Shown: positions 1-7,293 of the stretch, in pieces
Layout of the letters: each line of letters starts with the position of its first letter
Numbering within the stretch: position 1 is the stretch's first letter
Source: NZQO01 sp964639255
GTDB taxonomy: Bacteria; Bacteroidota; Bacteroidia; Flavobacteriales; Flavobacteriaceae
Length of the DNA: 20,975 bases
Assembly: GCA_964639255.1 (NCBI GenBank)
Contig: CAZXDP010000045.1
Span: forward strand, 1-20,975
Direction of reading: 5' to 3'
Made by a program: the position numbers and the translations under genes
Notes under the pieces: generated by a model
The model's database searches: none
Seen by the model: only the letters and a program-made list of their open reading frames with translations
What the model was told of the DNA's origin: nothing

Positions 1-1267
1 AGTTCCCGTCTTTATCGGGTCTTCCGTAGTTCCAGCAAATCATTGGATATTCCATTCCTTGATTCTTAGCGTGTACGGAAATAGCTTTTGGGTAAGGATA
101 CTCGAAGGTCATACGCGAATACGATTTCAAAGTACTCGCCACTGCCTTTGTGGAATACTCTTCCCACAACGGATTTCCTTCTGGAGGATACATAGAAACT
201 GCCATTACGGTAGAACCATTGTTTTGCTTTACGGCCATCATATCCCAAATAAATCTTCTAGAGGTCGCAAAGGCATAATCGCGAACATTCTCTGCTTTGA
301 ATTTCCAAGTCTTGGTGGCTTTCGAAAATCCTTTGGAAGCAGTTTCTGCCTCTTCTTGGCTAACGATAATCACGGGCTTGTCATACGATTTCCGAGCCCG
401 CTCGTAGCGATCCATCATTTCTTTGGAAAATACTTCCTTGCGATTCTGCAGGGTTCCCGTGGCGTCCAACACGTGATCTGCCGGAACCGTGATGTTCACC
501 TCGAAATCCCCAAAGGGTAGCGCAAATTCGTCGCGACCCCAGAACTGGCTATTCTGCCAACCCTCAACATCGTTGTACACAGCCATACGTGGATAAAACT
601 GCGCAATTACATAACCTCTGTTGCCATCTTCAAATTCTTCATACCCGCTACGGGCACGGTCTACAGTGTGGTCTGGAATGTTGTACCACCATTTGATGCT
701 AAAGGTAACATCATCACCAGGCTCGAGGGGTTCCTTGAGCTCCACGCGCATCATAGTACGATTTATAGTGTGTGGTATCGCTTTTCCATCTTCGTCCTTT
801 ACCTCTTGGATATTGAAACCACCGTCGAATGGGGAGCCCATGTGAGCACTCACGAAGCTCGAGGCAAGATCTGCAGGAACAGCGTTGCTAGGCTCGATAA
901 GGGGTGACTTCGAGTCTTTGGCACGAACATTTTGATCCAGCTGTACCCAAAGATATTCCAATACATCTGGCGAGTTGTTCGTGTAGGTAATTGTTTCGTT
1001 TCCGTAGATTTTCTTGTTCTCGTCGTCTAGGGTGATGTCCATTTTATAATCGGCCTGCTGTTGATAGTAGGCCGGGCCGGGCGCACCGCTTGCACTTCGA
1101 TACTGATTGGGAGTGGAAAACTCCTCATACAACTGTTTAAAACGGTTGTTGTTGTAGTGACCGGGCTTTCGCACCTCCTCGGTCATCTGGGTATCGGGCT
1201 CTTGGGCGAAACCGATTCCCGATGCAAGGAAGACAGTGGCGACCATAAGGTATTTCAATACTTTCAT
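1..1267 (-). CDS. M1-family metallopeptidase, N-terminal part (cut by window edge)
   Basis: This frame is open from the ATG at 1267 to the window edge: 422 codons, with the C-terminal part missing. The protein starts with a cleavable signal peptide (MKVLKYLMVATVFLASGIGFAQ), so it is exported. The N-terminal region, with a stretch like NETITYTNNSPDVLEYLWVQLDQN, looks like the beta-sandwich domain of Bacteroidota M1 aminopeptidase-like proteins. The last visible residues (404-408, GMEYP, followed by MICWNYG) match the substrate-recognition strand that corresponds to GxMEN in classical M1 enzymes. The zinc motif HExxH would lie just beyond the edge and is not seen, so activity cannot be judged. 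The gene follows the DUF6702 gene after 63 bases on the same strand and is probably part of the same envelope gene run. The family call is firm; the substrate is unknown. Confidence 0.88.
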   Translation of the reverse strand, partial: MKVLKYLMVATVFLASGIGFAQEPDTQMTEEVRKPGHYNNNRFKQLYEEFSTPNQYRSASGAPGPAYYQQQADYKMDITLDDENKKIYGNETITYTNNSPDVLEYLWVQLDQNVRAKDSKSPLIEPSNAVPADLASSFVSAHMGSPFDGGFNIQEVKDEDGKAIPHTINRTMMRVELKEPLEPGDDVTFSIKWWYNIPDHTVDRARSGYEEFEDGNRGYVIAQFYPRMAVYNDVEGWQNSQFWGRDEFALPFGDFEVNITVPADHVLDATGTLQNRKEVFSKEMMDRYERARKSYDKPVIIVSQEEAETASKGFSKATKTWKFKAENVRDYAFATSRRFIWDMMAVKQNNGSTVMAVSMYPPEGNPLWEEYSTKAVASTLKSYSRMTFEYPYPKAISVHAKNQGMEYPMICWNYGRPDKDGN

Positions 1268-1330
1268 AATACGGGTTCTGTAAATTTTAAAGGGTTAAAA
1301 ATAAGTATCTATTAAAATCTTAATGAGGCT

Positions 1331-1837
1331 TTATTTGAAGTTTAACATTTCCTTAGGATTATTGGTTTCGAGCACCAAGCTACGGCGGTAATCCCCATGT
1401 TTGAAATGGATGATATTTTGCTGCTCCGGGAAAAGCTCGAAAAGCACTTCATTCTCAATTTCGATGGAATGGACGTTTTTCACGCCTGTGATTTCAAGGT
1501 AGGCCTTTACCACATCGATGTCGTATTCTTTACCTAAATAGCGCAATGGGACCTCTTCCCCATTAATTTTAATCTTCAATTTCTCCACTATGTATTTTTC
1601 CAAAAAAGCGGCATCACGTTCTGTCTCCTTCTTTGTGGCCAATGTTATCGATTCGTTATAGCGCTGCTGAAGCACATCTTCTATATCATCGATAAATATC
1701 TTGGTGATTATTTGAACCGATTCTTTGTTTGGAACATATTCCACCTTGGTTGTGCTTACATAGAACTTATGTGCCGTGGCGGCAATTGTAACCACCATTA
1801 TCATAGCGGCAAGAAAGGCAAGTTTGAACGTTTTCAT
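1331..1837 (-). CDS. Small exported protein, DUF6702 family
   Basis: A 168-residue protein starting MKTFKLAFLAAMIMVVTIAA, with a clear signal peptide or N-terminal membrane anchor followed by TAHKFYVS. The frame could extend 13 codons upstream, but the first hydrophobic segment fits the internal ATG at 1837 much better, so I use that start. The mature part alternates predicted strands and acidic helices and contains KFYVSTTKVEYV and an IKINGEEVPLRYLG segment, which I recognise as the DUF6702 pattern of Bacteroidota. No catalytic motif and no cysteine is visible. It sits between the CarboxypepD_reg-like paralogues and the M1 peptidase, an order I associate with this family in flavobacteria. 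A role as a periplasmic partner of the peptidase is an inference only. Confidence 0.8.
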   Translation of the reverse strand: MKTFKLAFLAAMIMVVTIAATAHKFYVSTTKVEYVPNKESVQIITKIFIDDIEDVLQQRYNESITLATKKETERDAAFLEKYIVEKLKIKINGEEVPLRYLGKEYDIDVVKAYLEITGVKNVHSIEIENEVLFELFPEQQNIIHFKHGDYRRSLVLETNNPKEMLNFK

Positions 1838-1888
1838 AGCGAAAAACTGTAGGTGTTGGACATTTATTCGGTGCATTCGTTACAACAA

Positions 1889-2734
1889 CTATTCCTTTTT
1901 TTCAGAAAATTTGTACCCTTCAGTATCGAGGCGTTCCAAATATTCGGCTCCATTTGTTTGAAATGATTCGAGTACACCCGCATAATTTCCACGATTATAA
2001 TCGGCTTTGAGAGATGTAGTTTCCATACAGAAAAGAATAAAATCGTACAGGCGATTTTCTGGAATGCCATAGGCCTCTTCAAAAAATGCCGTTCCGTACG
2101 AATTGATGATGTGCGCAACGAGTTGGTTCTCTGCATCCCATTTTCGTTTGGTGCGCAATTTTTTATAATAACCACTTAAATGGTTGTAGAGTGCCTCTAT
2201 ATTTAGAGCTGTTGGCGCATAGAGCGTATATGCGGGAACAATTTTTTCCTCGGGTTTTCCTAAAAAACCAGGAATGCCCACGTCATCAAAATTCAAGGGC
2301 TTTTCAGTAGGAATGTTGCGGCTATCGCGTTCTATATCGCCTGTAAGGGAATGGCCCAGCACTACCTCGTCGAGCTCGTTCACTTGCTCCGTCAAGGTGA
2401 TGACCACGGCACCCTTGTCTATCATTTCTTGTGATACCACGACAGTTTGGGGCATATACTGAATGGAAGATACCAGCAGCGTGTCATTTCGTTGTGCGGG
2501 TATCTCAAAATTTCCGAAGTCATTGGTAATCGTACTATATCGAGATTGCAAATTCAAAATATGAATTCCCTCTACCTCTTGTTGGTTGGCTACGGTACCT
2601 TTCAAATAGTGCTGTGCACGGGCTATAGGCACCGTTAGCAAAAGCAATAAAAGCAGCGACAGCTTATTCTGCCTGTATTTGCTTTTTATAGCGTTGGCTT
2701 TGTTCGAAAAGATGTTCTGCCAGTCGAAGTTCAT
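1889..2734 (-). CDS. Secreted CarboxypepD_reg-like protein, divergent third paralogue
   Basis: From the ATG at 2734 this is a protein of 281 residues. It has an unusually long basic N-region, then the hydrophobic stretch LSLLLLLLLTVPIARAQ, which looks like a signal peptide. A CarboxypepD_reg-like beta-sandwich follows (LKGTVANQQEVEGIHILNL, then ITNDFGNFEIPAQRNDTLLVSS), then the family signature LDEVVLGHSLTGDIERD and a helical C-terminal domain. It shares its layout with the two upstream genes but is more divergent. The PTALNIEALYNHLSGYYKKL region resembles the common flavobacterial single-copy form. The start is uncertain: ATGs at 2779, 2767 and 2734 all lie inside the upstream gene, which ends at 2664, and there is no ATG closer to the hydrophobic core. 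The overlap suggests translational coupling. Function is unknown; a periplasmic or outer-membrane-associated structural role is likely. Confidence 0.8.
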   Translation of the reverse strand: MNFDWQNIFSNKANAIKSKYRQNKLSLLLLLLLTVPIARAQHYLKGTVANQQEVEGIHILNLQSRYSTITNDFGNFEIPAQRNDTLLVSSIQYMPQTVVVSQEMIDKGAVVITLTEQVNELDEVVLGHSLTGDIERDSRNIPTEKPLNFDDVGIPGFLGKPEEKIVPAYTLYAPTALNIEALYNHLSGYYKKLRTKRKWDAENQLVAHIINSYGTAFFEEAYGIPENRLYDFILFCMETTSLKADYNRGNYAGVLESFQTNGAEYLERLDTEGYKFSEKKE

Positions 2735-3473
2735 TTTCCGCAGCGAGAAGTTCGGGGTCCAATCCATTATCTCCCACAAAGTAAATAAATTCCCCCATAT
2801 GTTCTGGAAGGATACCCAGATTAACAGCCAAATAATTTTCGTTAAATCGCTGTCGAAGCGCTTCCGGCAAATTTTCTAAACGCTGGTTGCTGGGTGAATC
2901 GACATTAGAGAACAAACCTGCAAGCTCCAATAAGATGTTTTTAACGTTTAGGCCGTTCTGCATTCCTTGGTTGTTAAGGGCATATTCGGCCGCATTGGTG
3001 TAAATATGTGTCTGTCCGTCCTGACCTATGTCATAGCCTAAGGGCCTCCCCGCTTTGGAATCGCCAACCTCCAACTTAGATTTTTCTATTGGTATAGTGG
3101 ACACATCGACCCGAAGGTTACCGGTAAGGCTGTAGGGGCTAACCACTACCTCATCCAATTCATTTATAGCTGGATTTAATGATATGGTGAGCGATTTTGA
3201 ATCTATGATGCCCTCGTCGATTACGATGGTAAAAGGCTGAAATTGAAGCGCAGCGATATACACTTTGTCATTTGGCGCCATCTCAAGTTCAAAATAACCT
3301 TGTGAATCGGTTACGGTGCCTTGTTGTGAAGAGATATCAAATAATGCGATACCCTCAACATCCTCATTACCCATTGCTTGTATTTTCCCGGTGACCACGG
3401 TGCGCTTTACCTCTTGCCCTAGTACCCAGGATATACTGGCAAAAAATAATATTATGGCGGCTATCTTTCTCAT
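2664..3473 (-). CDS. Secreted CarboxypepD_reg-like protein, paralogue 2
   Basis: A 269-residue protein with a signal peptide (MRKIAAIILFFASISWVLGQ). A CarboxypepD_reg-like domain occupies about residues 25-105 (GTVTDSQGYFELEM marks the conserved turn), followed by LDEVVV at 106-111 and PYSLTGNLRVD just after. This part resembles the front of SusC/TonB-dependent receptors, but no plug or barrel follows. Instead there is a roughly 150-residue domain with NAAEYALNNQGMQNG and a C-terminal helix LRLAEHLFEQSQRYK. It aligns without gaps to the gene at 3615-4436 over the first 120 residues; I count 23 identities in residues 21-60. A promoter-like TATCTTTA lies four bases before the ATG. The domain family is clear; the molecular function is not known. 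Confidence 0.85.
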   Translation of the reverse strand: MRKIAAIILFFASISWVLGQEVKRTVVTGKIQAMGNEDVEGIALFDISSQQGTVTDSQGYFELEMAPNDKVYIAALQFQPFTIVIDEGIIDSKSLTISLNPAINELDEVVVSPYSLTGNLRVDVSTIPIEKSKLEVGDSKAGRPLGYDIGQDGQTHIYTNAAEYALNNQGMQNGLNVKNILLELAGLFSNVDSPSNQRLENLPEALRQRFNENYLAVNLGILPEHMGEFIYFVGDNGLDPELLAAENELRLAEHLFEQSQRYKKQIQAE

Positions 3474-3477
3474 ATAT

Positions 3478-3485
3478 TAAAGATA
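3478..3485 (-). promoter_or_regulatory. -7 box TATCTTTA before the 3473 gene, likely leaderless
   Basis: Read on the minus strand, TATCTTTA matches the Bacteroidota -7 consensus TAnnTTTG at seven of eight bases and is followed by only four bases before the ATG. If used, transcription would begin at or next to the start codon. I see no convincing -33 TTTG. The same arrangement occurs at three other genes in this window. Confidence 0.5.
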
Positions 3486-3553
3486 CGAAATATTCACATA
3501 AGAAGATAGCTATGTAATCACAATAATGCATTAATAATATTTATGATATAAAT

Positions 3554-3600
3554 AAGTCGCGACTTTCGTTTGAGCCAGAAGTTTGAAGGGTCGAACGAAA
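3554..3600. other. Palindrome AAGTCGCGACTT and adjoining hairpin in an intergenic gap
   Basis: The 141-base gap at 3474-3614 holds a perfect 12-base palindrome, AAGTCGCGACTT, at 3554-3565. It runs into a potential stem of ten pairs (one of them G-T): TTTCGTTTGA at 3564-3573 against TCGAACGAAA at 3591-3600, with a 17-base loop. On the minus strand this lies just after the end of the 3615-4436 gene and about 70 bases upstream of the next promoter box. No T-run follows, so it is not a standard terminator. It could be a protein-binding site or a weak processing hairpin; chance is also possible. Confidence 0.35.
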
Positions 3601-3614
3601 CTTAAGTAGAAGTA

Positions 3615-4436
3615 TCAATCGAGGTTCCTACTCTCGCGAAATCGTTTGCTTTGCTCAAAGAGCAGCTCCACCAAACGGAGTTCGTTCGCTTCCCTAAAAA
3701 TAGAAGCATCCAAACCGCTATCTTCCACGAAGTAAAGAAATTCGCCTATGTACGGTTCTGGAATTTGAAAGGTAGTTTCAATATACTCGTTACTGAACCG
3801 TTGCCGCAGCGCATTGTAAAACTGACCGCGGTCTACCACGGCGGGTGCTTTCCTCACCTCTCTATTCTTAAAGAGCATTCCTACGAGCGAGCCCACGATT
3901 CCCAAAATATTGGCACCGTTTTGTATCCCTTGATTATTTAGGGCTTCTTCTGCGGCGTTGCTTTGTATCCTCGATTGGGTATCATCTTTAAACCCGTAGC
4001 CAAACTCCATTGCCTCGTACGATAGATCCATGGTTAGATCGGCGCCCATGGTTGGTATCTCCCTTACATCTACACGCACATTGCCCGTAAGGTCGTAGGG
4101 CCTTACGATAACTTCATCCAACTGAGTCACCGCTGGGTTTAGATAAATGTTCAAAGTTTTCGATTCGATTACGCCCTTATCGATGATCACGGTAAAGGCT
4201 TGAAATTGAAGTGCCGTAATATATACTCTGTCATTTGCGGCCAGCTCTATCTCAAAGGCGCCTTCGGCATCGGTAACAGTTCCCTTCTGCGAAGAAGTAT
4301 TGTACAAGGTAATTCCCTCTAAATCATCATCGCCCACCGTACTTATTTTTCCCTTTACGAGCGTTCGTTCCACTTCCTGGGCTATGAGAGCAGTCCCAAA
4401 CAAAAGAAAGCATAGCAAGAGAATAATTCGGTTCAT
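3615..4436 (-). CDS. Secreted CarboxypepD_reg-like protein, paralogue 1
   Basis: A 273-residue protein with a signal peptide (MNRIILLLCFLLFGTALIAQ) and the same layout as the gene at 2664-3473. The beta-sandwich domain covers about residues 25-105 with GTVTDAEGAFEIEL, then LDEVIV at 106-111 and PYDLTGNVRVD. The middle part has NAAEEALNNQGIQNG followed by a hydrophobic stretch (ILGIVGSLVGMLF) that could be a membrane-associated helix. The end has LRLVELLFEQSKRFRESRN. This is the first gene of the leftward run and is divergent from pepE with 85 bases between the start codons. A TATCTTTA box stands four bases before the ATG. It is probably a recent tandem duplicate of its downstream neighbour. 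No enzyme motif is visible and the function is unknown. Confidence 0.85.
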   Translation of the reverse strand: MNRIILLLCFLLFGTALIAQEVERTLVKGKISTVGDDDLEGITLYNTSSQKGTVTDAEGAFEIELAANDRVYITALQFQAFTVIIDKGVIESKTLNIYLNPAVTQLDEVIVRPYDLTGNVRVDVREIPTMGADLTMDLSYEAMEFGYGFKDDTQSRIQSNAAEEALNNQGIQNGANILGIVGSLVGMLFKNREVRKAPAVVDRGQFYNALRQRFSNEYIETTFQIPEPYIGEFLYFVEDSGLDASIFREANELRLVELLFEQSKRFRESRNLD

Positions 4437-4440
4437 AGTT

Positions 4441-4448
4441 TAAAGATA
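4441..4448 (-). promoter_or_regulatory. -7 box TATCTTTA before the 4436 gene, likely leaderless
   Basis: The minus strand reads TATCTTTA, four bases, then ATG. The spacing and sequence are the same as at the next paralogue (3478-3485), so both duplicates seem to keep their own promoter. A -33 element is not evident. Confidence 0.5.
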
Positions 4449-4521
4449 CGCTAACTTTCCTTAAGCTACCACTAGATTAACCTATATGAATTATTAATTT
4501 TATCCTCTTAAGGAAATCGTT

Positions 4522-5226
4522 ATGAAAAATCTTCTTCTCGCCAGCACCAGCACACTTTACGGAGGTGGATATTTAGAGTACTTATCGACAGCGCTTGAAA
4601 CTATTTTTTCCGAAGCGGAAGAAATCGTTTTCATACCATTTGCGCGCCCTGGTGGAATTACCCAAGAATCCTACACCCAAAAGGTACAGGAAGCCTTCCA
4701 CCCTTTGGGAAAACGAGTGAGAGGCCTTCACTCCTTTTCAGAGCCAGCCAAGGCGCTCGAACGTGCGCAGGCTATCTTTACCGGCGGCGGCAATACCTTT
4801 TTGCTGGTTCAGCAATTGCATCTACTGAAACTTATGGAGCCCCTTCGGGAAATACTTCATAAGGGCACACCCTATTTAGGCGCGAGTGCGGGAACCAATA
4901 TTTGTGGCATCACCATGCAAACAACCAACGACATGCCCATTGTTCATCCCCCTTCCTTTAAAACCTTGGGAATGGTCCCGTTCAATATCAACCCACACTA
5001 TCTGGATCCACCTCCCAACAATAGACATATGGGTGAAACACGGGAAACGCGTATCAAGGAATTTCATACGCAAAGCACGGTGCCGGTGGTAGGGCTACGC
5101 GAAGGCAGTTGGATTCGCGTTCAGGGCGAAGATATCACCCTGTGCGGTCCGTGGCATGCTCGAATTTTTATCGCCGAAAGGGTGCCTAGCGAAATACCAC
5201 CCGGCAGTTCCCTGGCCCTTTTATAG
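4522..5226 (+). CDS. pepE: Dipeptidase E (alpha-aspartyl dipeptidase), peptidase S51
   Basis: PepE is a cytoplasmic serine peptidase that splits dipeptides with N-terminal aspartate. The protein has 234 residues; E. coli PepE has 229. The nucleophile elbow GASAGTN puts the catalytic serine at Ser122, and the likely partners are Asp137 (TTNDMPIVHPPS) and His159 (FNINPHYLD). These spacings match the E. coli triad (Ser120, Asp135, His157) with a constant offset of two. FTGGGNTFLL at about 87-96 is another family hallmark. There is no signal peptide. An AGGAA sequence lies shortly before the ATG, so this start has a Shine-Dalgarno-like site, unlike several neighbours. Its 3' end overlaps the oppositely oriented acetyltransferase gene by six bases. 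Confidence 0.95.
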   Translation: MKNLLLASTSTLYGGGYLEYLSTALETIFSEAEEIVFIPFARPGGITQESYTQKVQEAFHPLGKRVRGLHSFSEPAKALERAQAIFTGGGNTFLLVQQLHLLKLMEPLREILHKGTPYLGASAGTNICGITMQTTNDMPIVHPPSFKTLGMVPFNINPHYLDPPPNNRHMGETRETRIKEFHTQSTVPVVGLREGSWIRVQGEDITLCGPWHARIFIAERVPSEIPPGSSLALL

Positions 5227-5655
5227 TTCCTTTATAAAATGATAACCCTTGGCCACAAAGCCTTGGTTGTAATAGAATTTGTGCGATGCAAAATTGTGGA
5301 CATAGGTATTGAGCTCTACCCATAGGCAATTTCGGTGTCTTGCCAGGTCGTAGACATAATCCATCAGCAATTTTCCAATACCCTTGTTCCGGTAGGGAGG
5401 TTGTAGAAACACGTGGTCCATTTCCACACTTTTACCGGCATAATGCCTGGTTTGAAACCATAGTCCGCACATTCCCACCAATTGGTCTCCGTCATAAACG
5501 CCCACACAGCTATAATTTTGTTGGGACATTTCAGAAAGGCGCTGTGCGAGTACTTTTTCTGAAATAGCTTCGTTATTCAGCGAGACTAGCATCGGCAGTA
5601 TGTTTGGTAACGCTTCTGAAGCCAATATCTCAAAGGTGATGGCGGTTTCTTTCAA
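5221..5655 (-). CDS. GNAT-family N-acetyltransferase
   Basis: A 144-residue acetyl-CoA-dependent acyltransferase of the GNAT fold. The acetyl-CoA pyrophosphate loop is RNKGIG at residues 89-94, in the context VFLQPPYRNKGIGKLLMDYV. The C-terminal motif NFASHKFYYNQGFVAKGYHF (121-140) is the usual acceptor-side segment. No ATG exists in the frame before the upstream stop. The best start is the TTG at 5655, with ATT codons directly before it as alternatives. The gene is divergent from the M15 peptidase gene with only 38 bases between starts, so the two promoters must overlap, and it converges with pepE. The substrate cannot be told from sequence. Confidence 0.88.
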   Translation of the reverse strand: MKETAITFEILASEALPNILPMLVSLNNEAISEKVLAQRLSEMSQQNYSCVGVYDGDQLVGMCGLWFQTRHYAGKSVEMDHVFLQPPYRNKGIGKLLMDYVYDLARHRNCLWVELNTYVHNFASHKFYYNQGFVAKGYHFIKEL

Positions 5656-5663
5656 AATAATTG

Positions 5664-5671
5664 TACTTTTA
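5664..5671 (+). promoter_or_regulatory. Possible -7 box TACTTTTA for the M15 peptidase gene
   Basis: TACTTTTA matches TAnnTTTG at seven of eight bases and lies 22 bases before the ATG at 5694, inside the 38-base gap between divergent genes. It is weaker evidence than the four boxes with fixed spacing, because the region is AT-rich. Confidence 0.3.
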
Positions 5672-5693
5672 AACCAAAGGCGTAAGATACCAA

Positions 5694-6437
5694 ATGAATC
5701 GAAATGAATTTCTAAAAATTAGCTCCCTTGCCGCCATCGGTGCTGCTACGTATCCTATGTTTTCCATGACAGCACCCTATCAGGAGTTTACCCGTGCACA
5801 ACTTATTGGAAAGGGAAATCCCGATATCGTGGGCGATACGTACACCTCCAAAATGCACCGGGAAGCGAGGGAGGCTTTTTTGAAAATGGCTGCAGCTGCT
5901 AAAAAAGAAGGCATTGCCATTGAGGTCGTTTCGGCTTATAGAAGTTTTGAACGCCAAAAGCAAATTTTTGAACGCAAGTACCGTCAATTTACAAAAGAGG
6001 GAGATGCCCCTATCGATGCCCTTGAAAAGATAATTGAATATTCCACCATACCCGGCACCTCACGCCACCACTGGGGTACCGACTTAGATTTGATAGATGG
6101 GAGCGTACCGCGTCCCAGTAGCGTCCTGGAAGCAGAACATTTTCACGGCACGGGTGTATTTTGCAAGTTGAAGGCTTGGATGGATGCCCACGCTAATGAA
6201 TTTGATTTTTTTGAAGTATATACCGACAACGGCCGCAGAAAAGGATTTGCCTACGAACCGTGGCATTTTAGCTATGCCCCAGTTTCGCGACCCATGCTGG
6301 CTGCTTATCGAAATTTGAACGTTGGTGAAATTATAAGGGAAGAACAACTGTTAGGGGCCCAATATTTTTCCGAAGCCTTTATCGAACGATACCGAAATGA
6401 AAACATTCTCGATATTAATCCCGAATTACTTTCGTAA
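5694..6437 (+). CDS. M15-family D,D-carboxypeptidase-like enzyme (VanY type)
   Basis: A 247-residue zinc peptidase of the VanY/DacC-like M15 family, expected to trim the terminal D-alanine of peptidoglycan stem peptides outside the cytoplasm. The zinc site is visible: SRHHWGTDLD gives His125 and Asp132, and EPWHFSY gives the catalytic Glu198 and ligand His201. VSAYRSFERQ at about 79-88 is also typical. The N-terminus MNRNEFLKISSLAAIGAATY resembles a twin-arginine signal (usual form S-R-R-x-F-L-K), but the second arginine is replaced by asparagine, so the export route is uncertain. It is followed after 27 bases by an M48 peptidase gene on the same strand, which may be co-transcribed. The family call is firm; the exact substrate is inferred. 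Confidence 0.9.
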   Translation: MNRNEFLKISSLAAIGAATYPMFSMTAPYQEFTRAQLIGKGNPDIVGDTYTSKMHREAREAFLKMAAAAKKEGIAIEVVSAYRSFERQKQIFERKYRQFTKEGDAPIDALEKIIEYSTIPGTSRHHWGTDLDLIDGSVPRPSSVLEAEHFHGTGVFCKLKAWMDAHANEFDFFEVYTDNGRRKGFAYEPWHFSYAPVSRPMLAAYRNLNVGEIIREEQLLGAQYFSEAFIERYRNENILDINPELLS

Positions 6438-6464
6438 CTTTAAGCGAGCCCAATTTTCATTTGT

Positions 6465-7229
6465 ATGAGAAGGACCAACTGGAAAATACGCATCTTTATT
6501 GGCCTAGCCATCGTCGCGTTTGCCTTCTTTAAGAAATGCGCAAATACCGAGGAAAACCCCTATACAGGTAAGGACCAGGCCATCGCCCTTACCACGGCAG
6601 AGGAAATTGCCATAGGGCTGCAGAGCGCGCCGCAAATGGCACGGGAATACGGTGGACTTCACGCCGATGTGGAATTGCAAAACTATGTGGACCGGGTTGG
6701 CCAAAAGCTGGTAGCCAATACTGTTGCGCGCAGTACTCCCTACCAATACGATTTCCATTTGCTCGCCGATACCGAAACTGTAAATGCCTTCGCTTTACCT
6801 GGAGGCCAAATTTTCATTACCTACGCGCTACTTTCGCAATTGCAGAATGAAGATCAATTGGCAGGGGTCTTAGGCCACGAGATAGGTCACGTATTAGGCA
6901 GGCATTCTTCAGAGCGTATTGCAGAAACCGAATTTTGGCAAACCGTCTCGCAAGGGGCATCGGTAGGGGCAGATGCAGGCGGATTGGTGGCGGGCATTGG
7001 TCAAAACGTATTGTTGGGTAATGGTAGAGATGATGAGCTGGAGAGCGACGACCTAGGCATTCGGTTTATGATCAAGGCTGGTTACGATCCCTACGCTATG
7101 ATCGAGGTAATGAACATTTTAAAGGCCGCCGCAGGTCCCAATAGAGCACCCGAATTCAAGAGCACACACCCCGACCCAGAAAATAGGATTGAAAAGATAA
7201 AAGAGGCTATCGCTAAATACGGAGGCTAA
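6465..7229 (+). CDS. M48-family metallopeptidase, membrane-anchored
   Basis: A 254-residue zinc peptidase. An uncleaved-looking hydrophobic segment at about residues 9-22 (RIFIGLAIVAFAFF) anchors it, with the catalytic domain on the periplasmic side. HEIGH at 138-142 provides two histidine ligands and the catalytic glutamate. ELESD at 191-195 supplies the third ligand (Glu191) in the ExxxD pattern. THPDPENRIEKI near the end is a common M48 ending. Cys25 follows the hydrophobic stretch, but the -1 residue is lysine, so it is not a good lipobox. Relatives include the BepA/LoiP class of envelope quality-control proteases; whether this one acts on outer-membrane proteins is an inference. It lies between the M15 peptidase and gpmI. 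Confidence 0.93.
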   Translation: MRRTNWKIRIFIGLAIVAFAFFKKCANTEENPYTGKDQAIALTTAEEIAIGLQSAPQMAREYGGLHADVELQNYVDRVGQKLVANTVARSTPYQYDFHLLADTETVNAFALPGGQIFITYALLSQLQNEDQLAGVLGHEIGHVLGRHSSERIAETEFWQTVSQGASVGADAGGLVAGIGQNVLLGNGRDDELESDDLGIRFMIKAGYDPYAMIEVMNILKAAAGPNRAPEFKSTHPDPENRIEKIKEAIAKYGG

Positions 7230-7281
7230 CCCTATCACAAGTTTGGGGTTGAGTGAGCCCCTATACGCCGTTTTTTGTTTT

Positions 7282-7289
7282 TATCTTTG
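7282..7289 (+). promoter_or_regulatory. -7 box TATCTTTG four bases before gpmI
   Basis: A perfect match to TAnnTTTG followed by CCCT and then the ATG of gpmI. It lies inside the longer open frame that begins at 7243, which supports choosing the internal ATG at 7294. The predicted transcript would have essentially no leader. Confidence 0.6.
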
Positions 7290-7293
7290 CCCT

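Noticed and set aside
59..520. A 153-codon open frame on the plus strand at the window start
   Set aside because: It lies opposite the M1 peptidase reading frame, which has a signal peptide and family motifs, and the antisense translation looks random.
1889..4436. TonB-dependent receptor (SusC-like) call for the three paralogues
   Set aside because: They share the N-terminal domain and LDEVVV, but at 270-280 residues there is no plug or beta-barrel, and no frameshift remnant of one.
6525..6545. Possible lipobox at Cys25 of the M48 peptidase
   Set aside because: The residues before the cysteine are Phe-Lys-Lys, which do not fit a lipobox; a signal anchor is more likely.
7243..7293. Upstream extension of gpmI by 17 codons
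   Set aside because: The extension contains the promoter box TATCTTTG, and family members begin at the MDKKVLLLILDGWG position.
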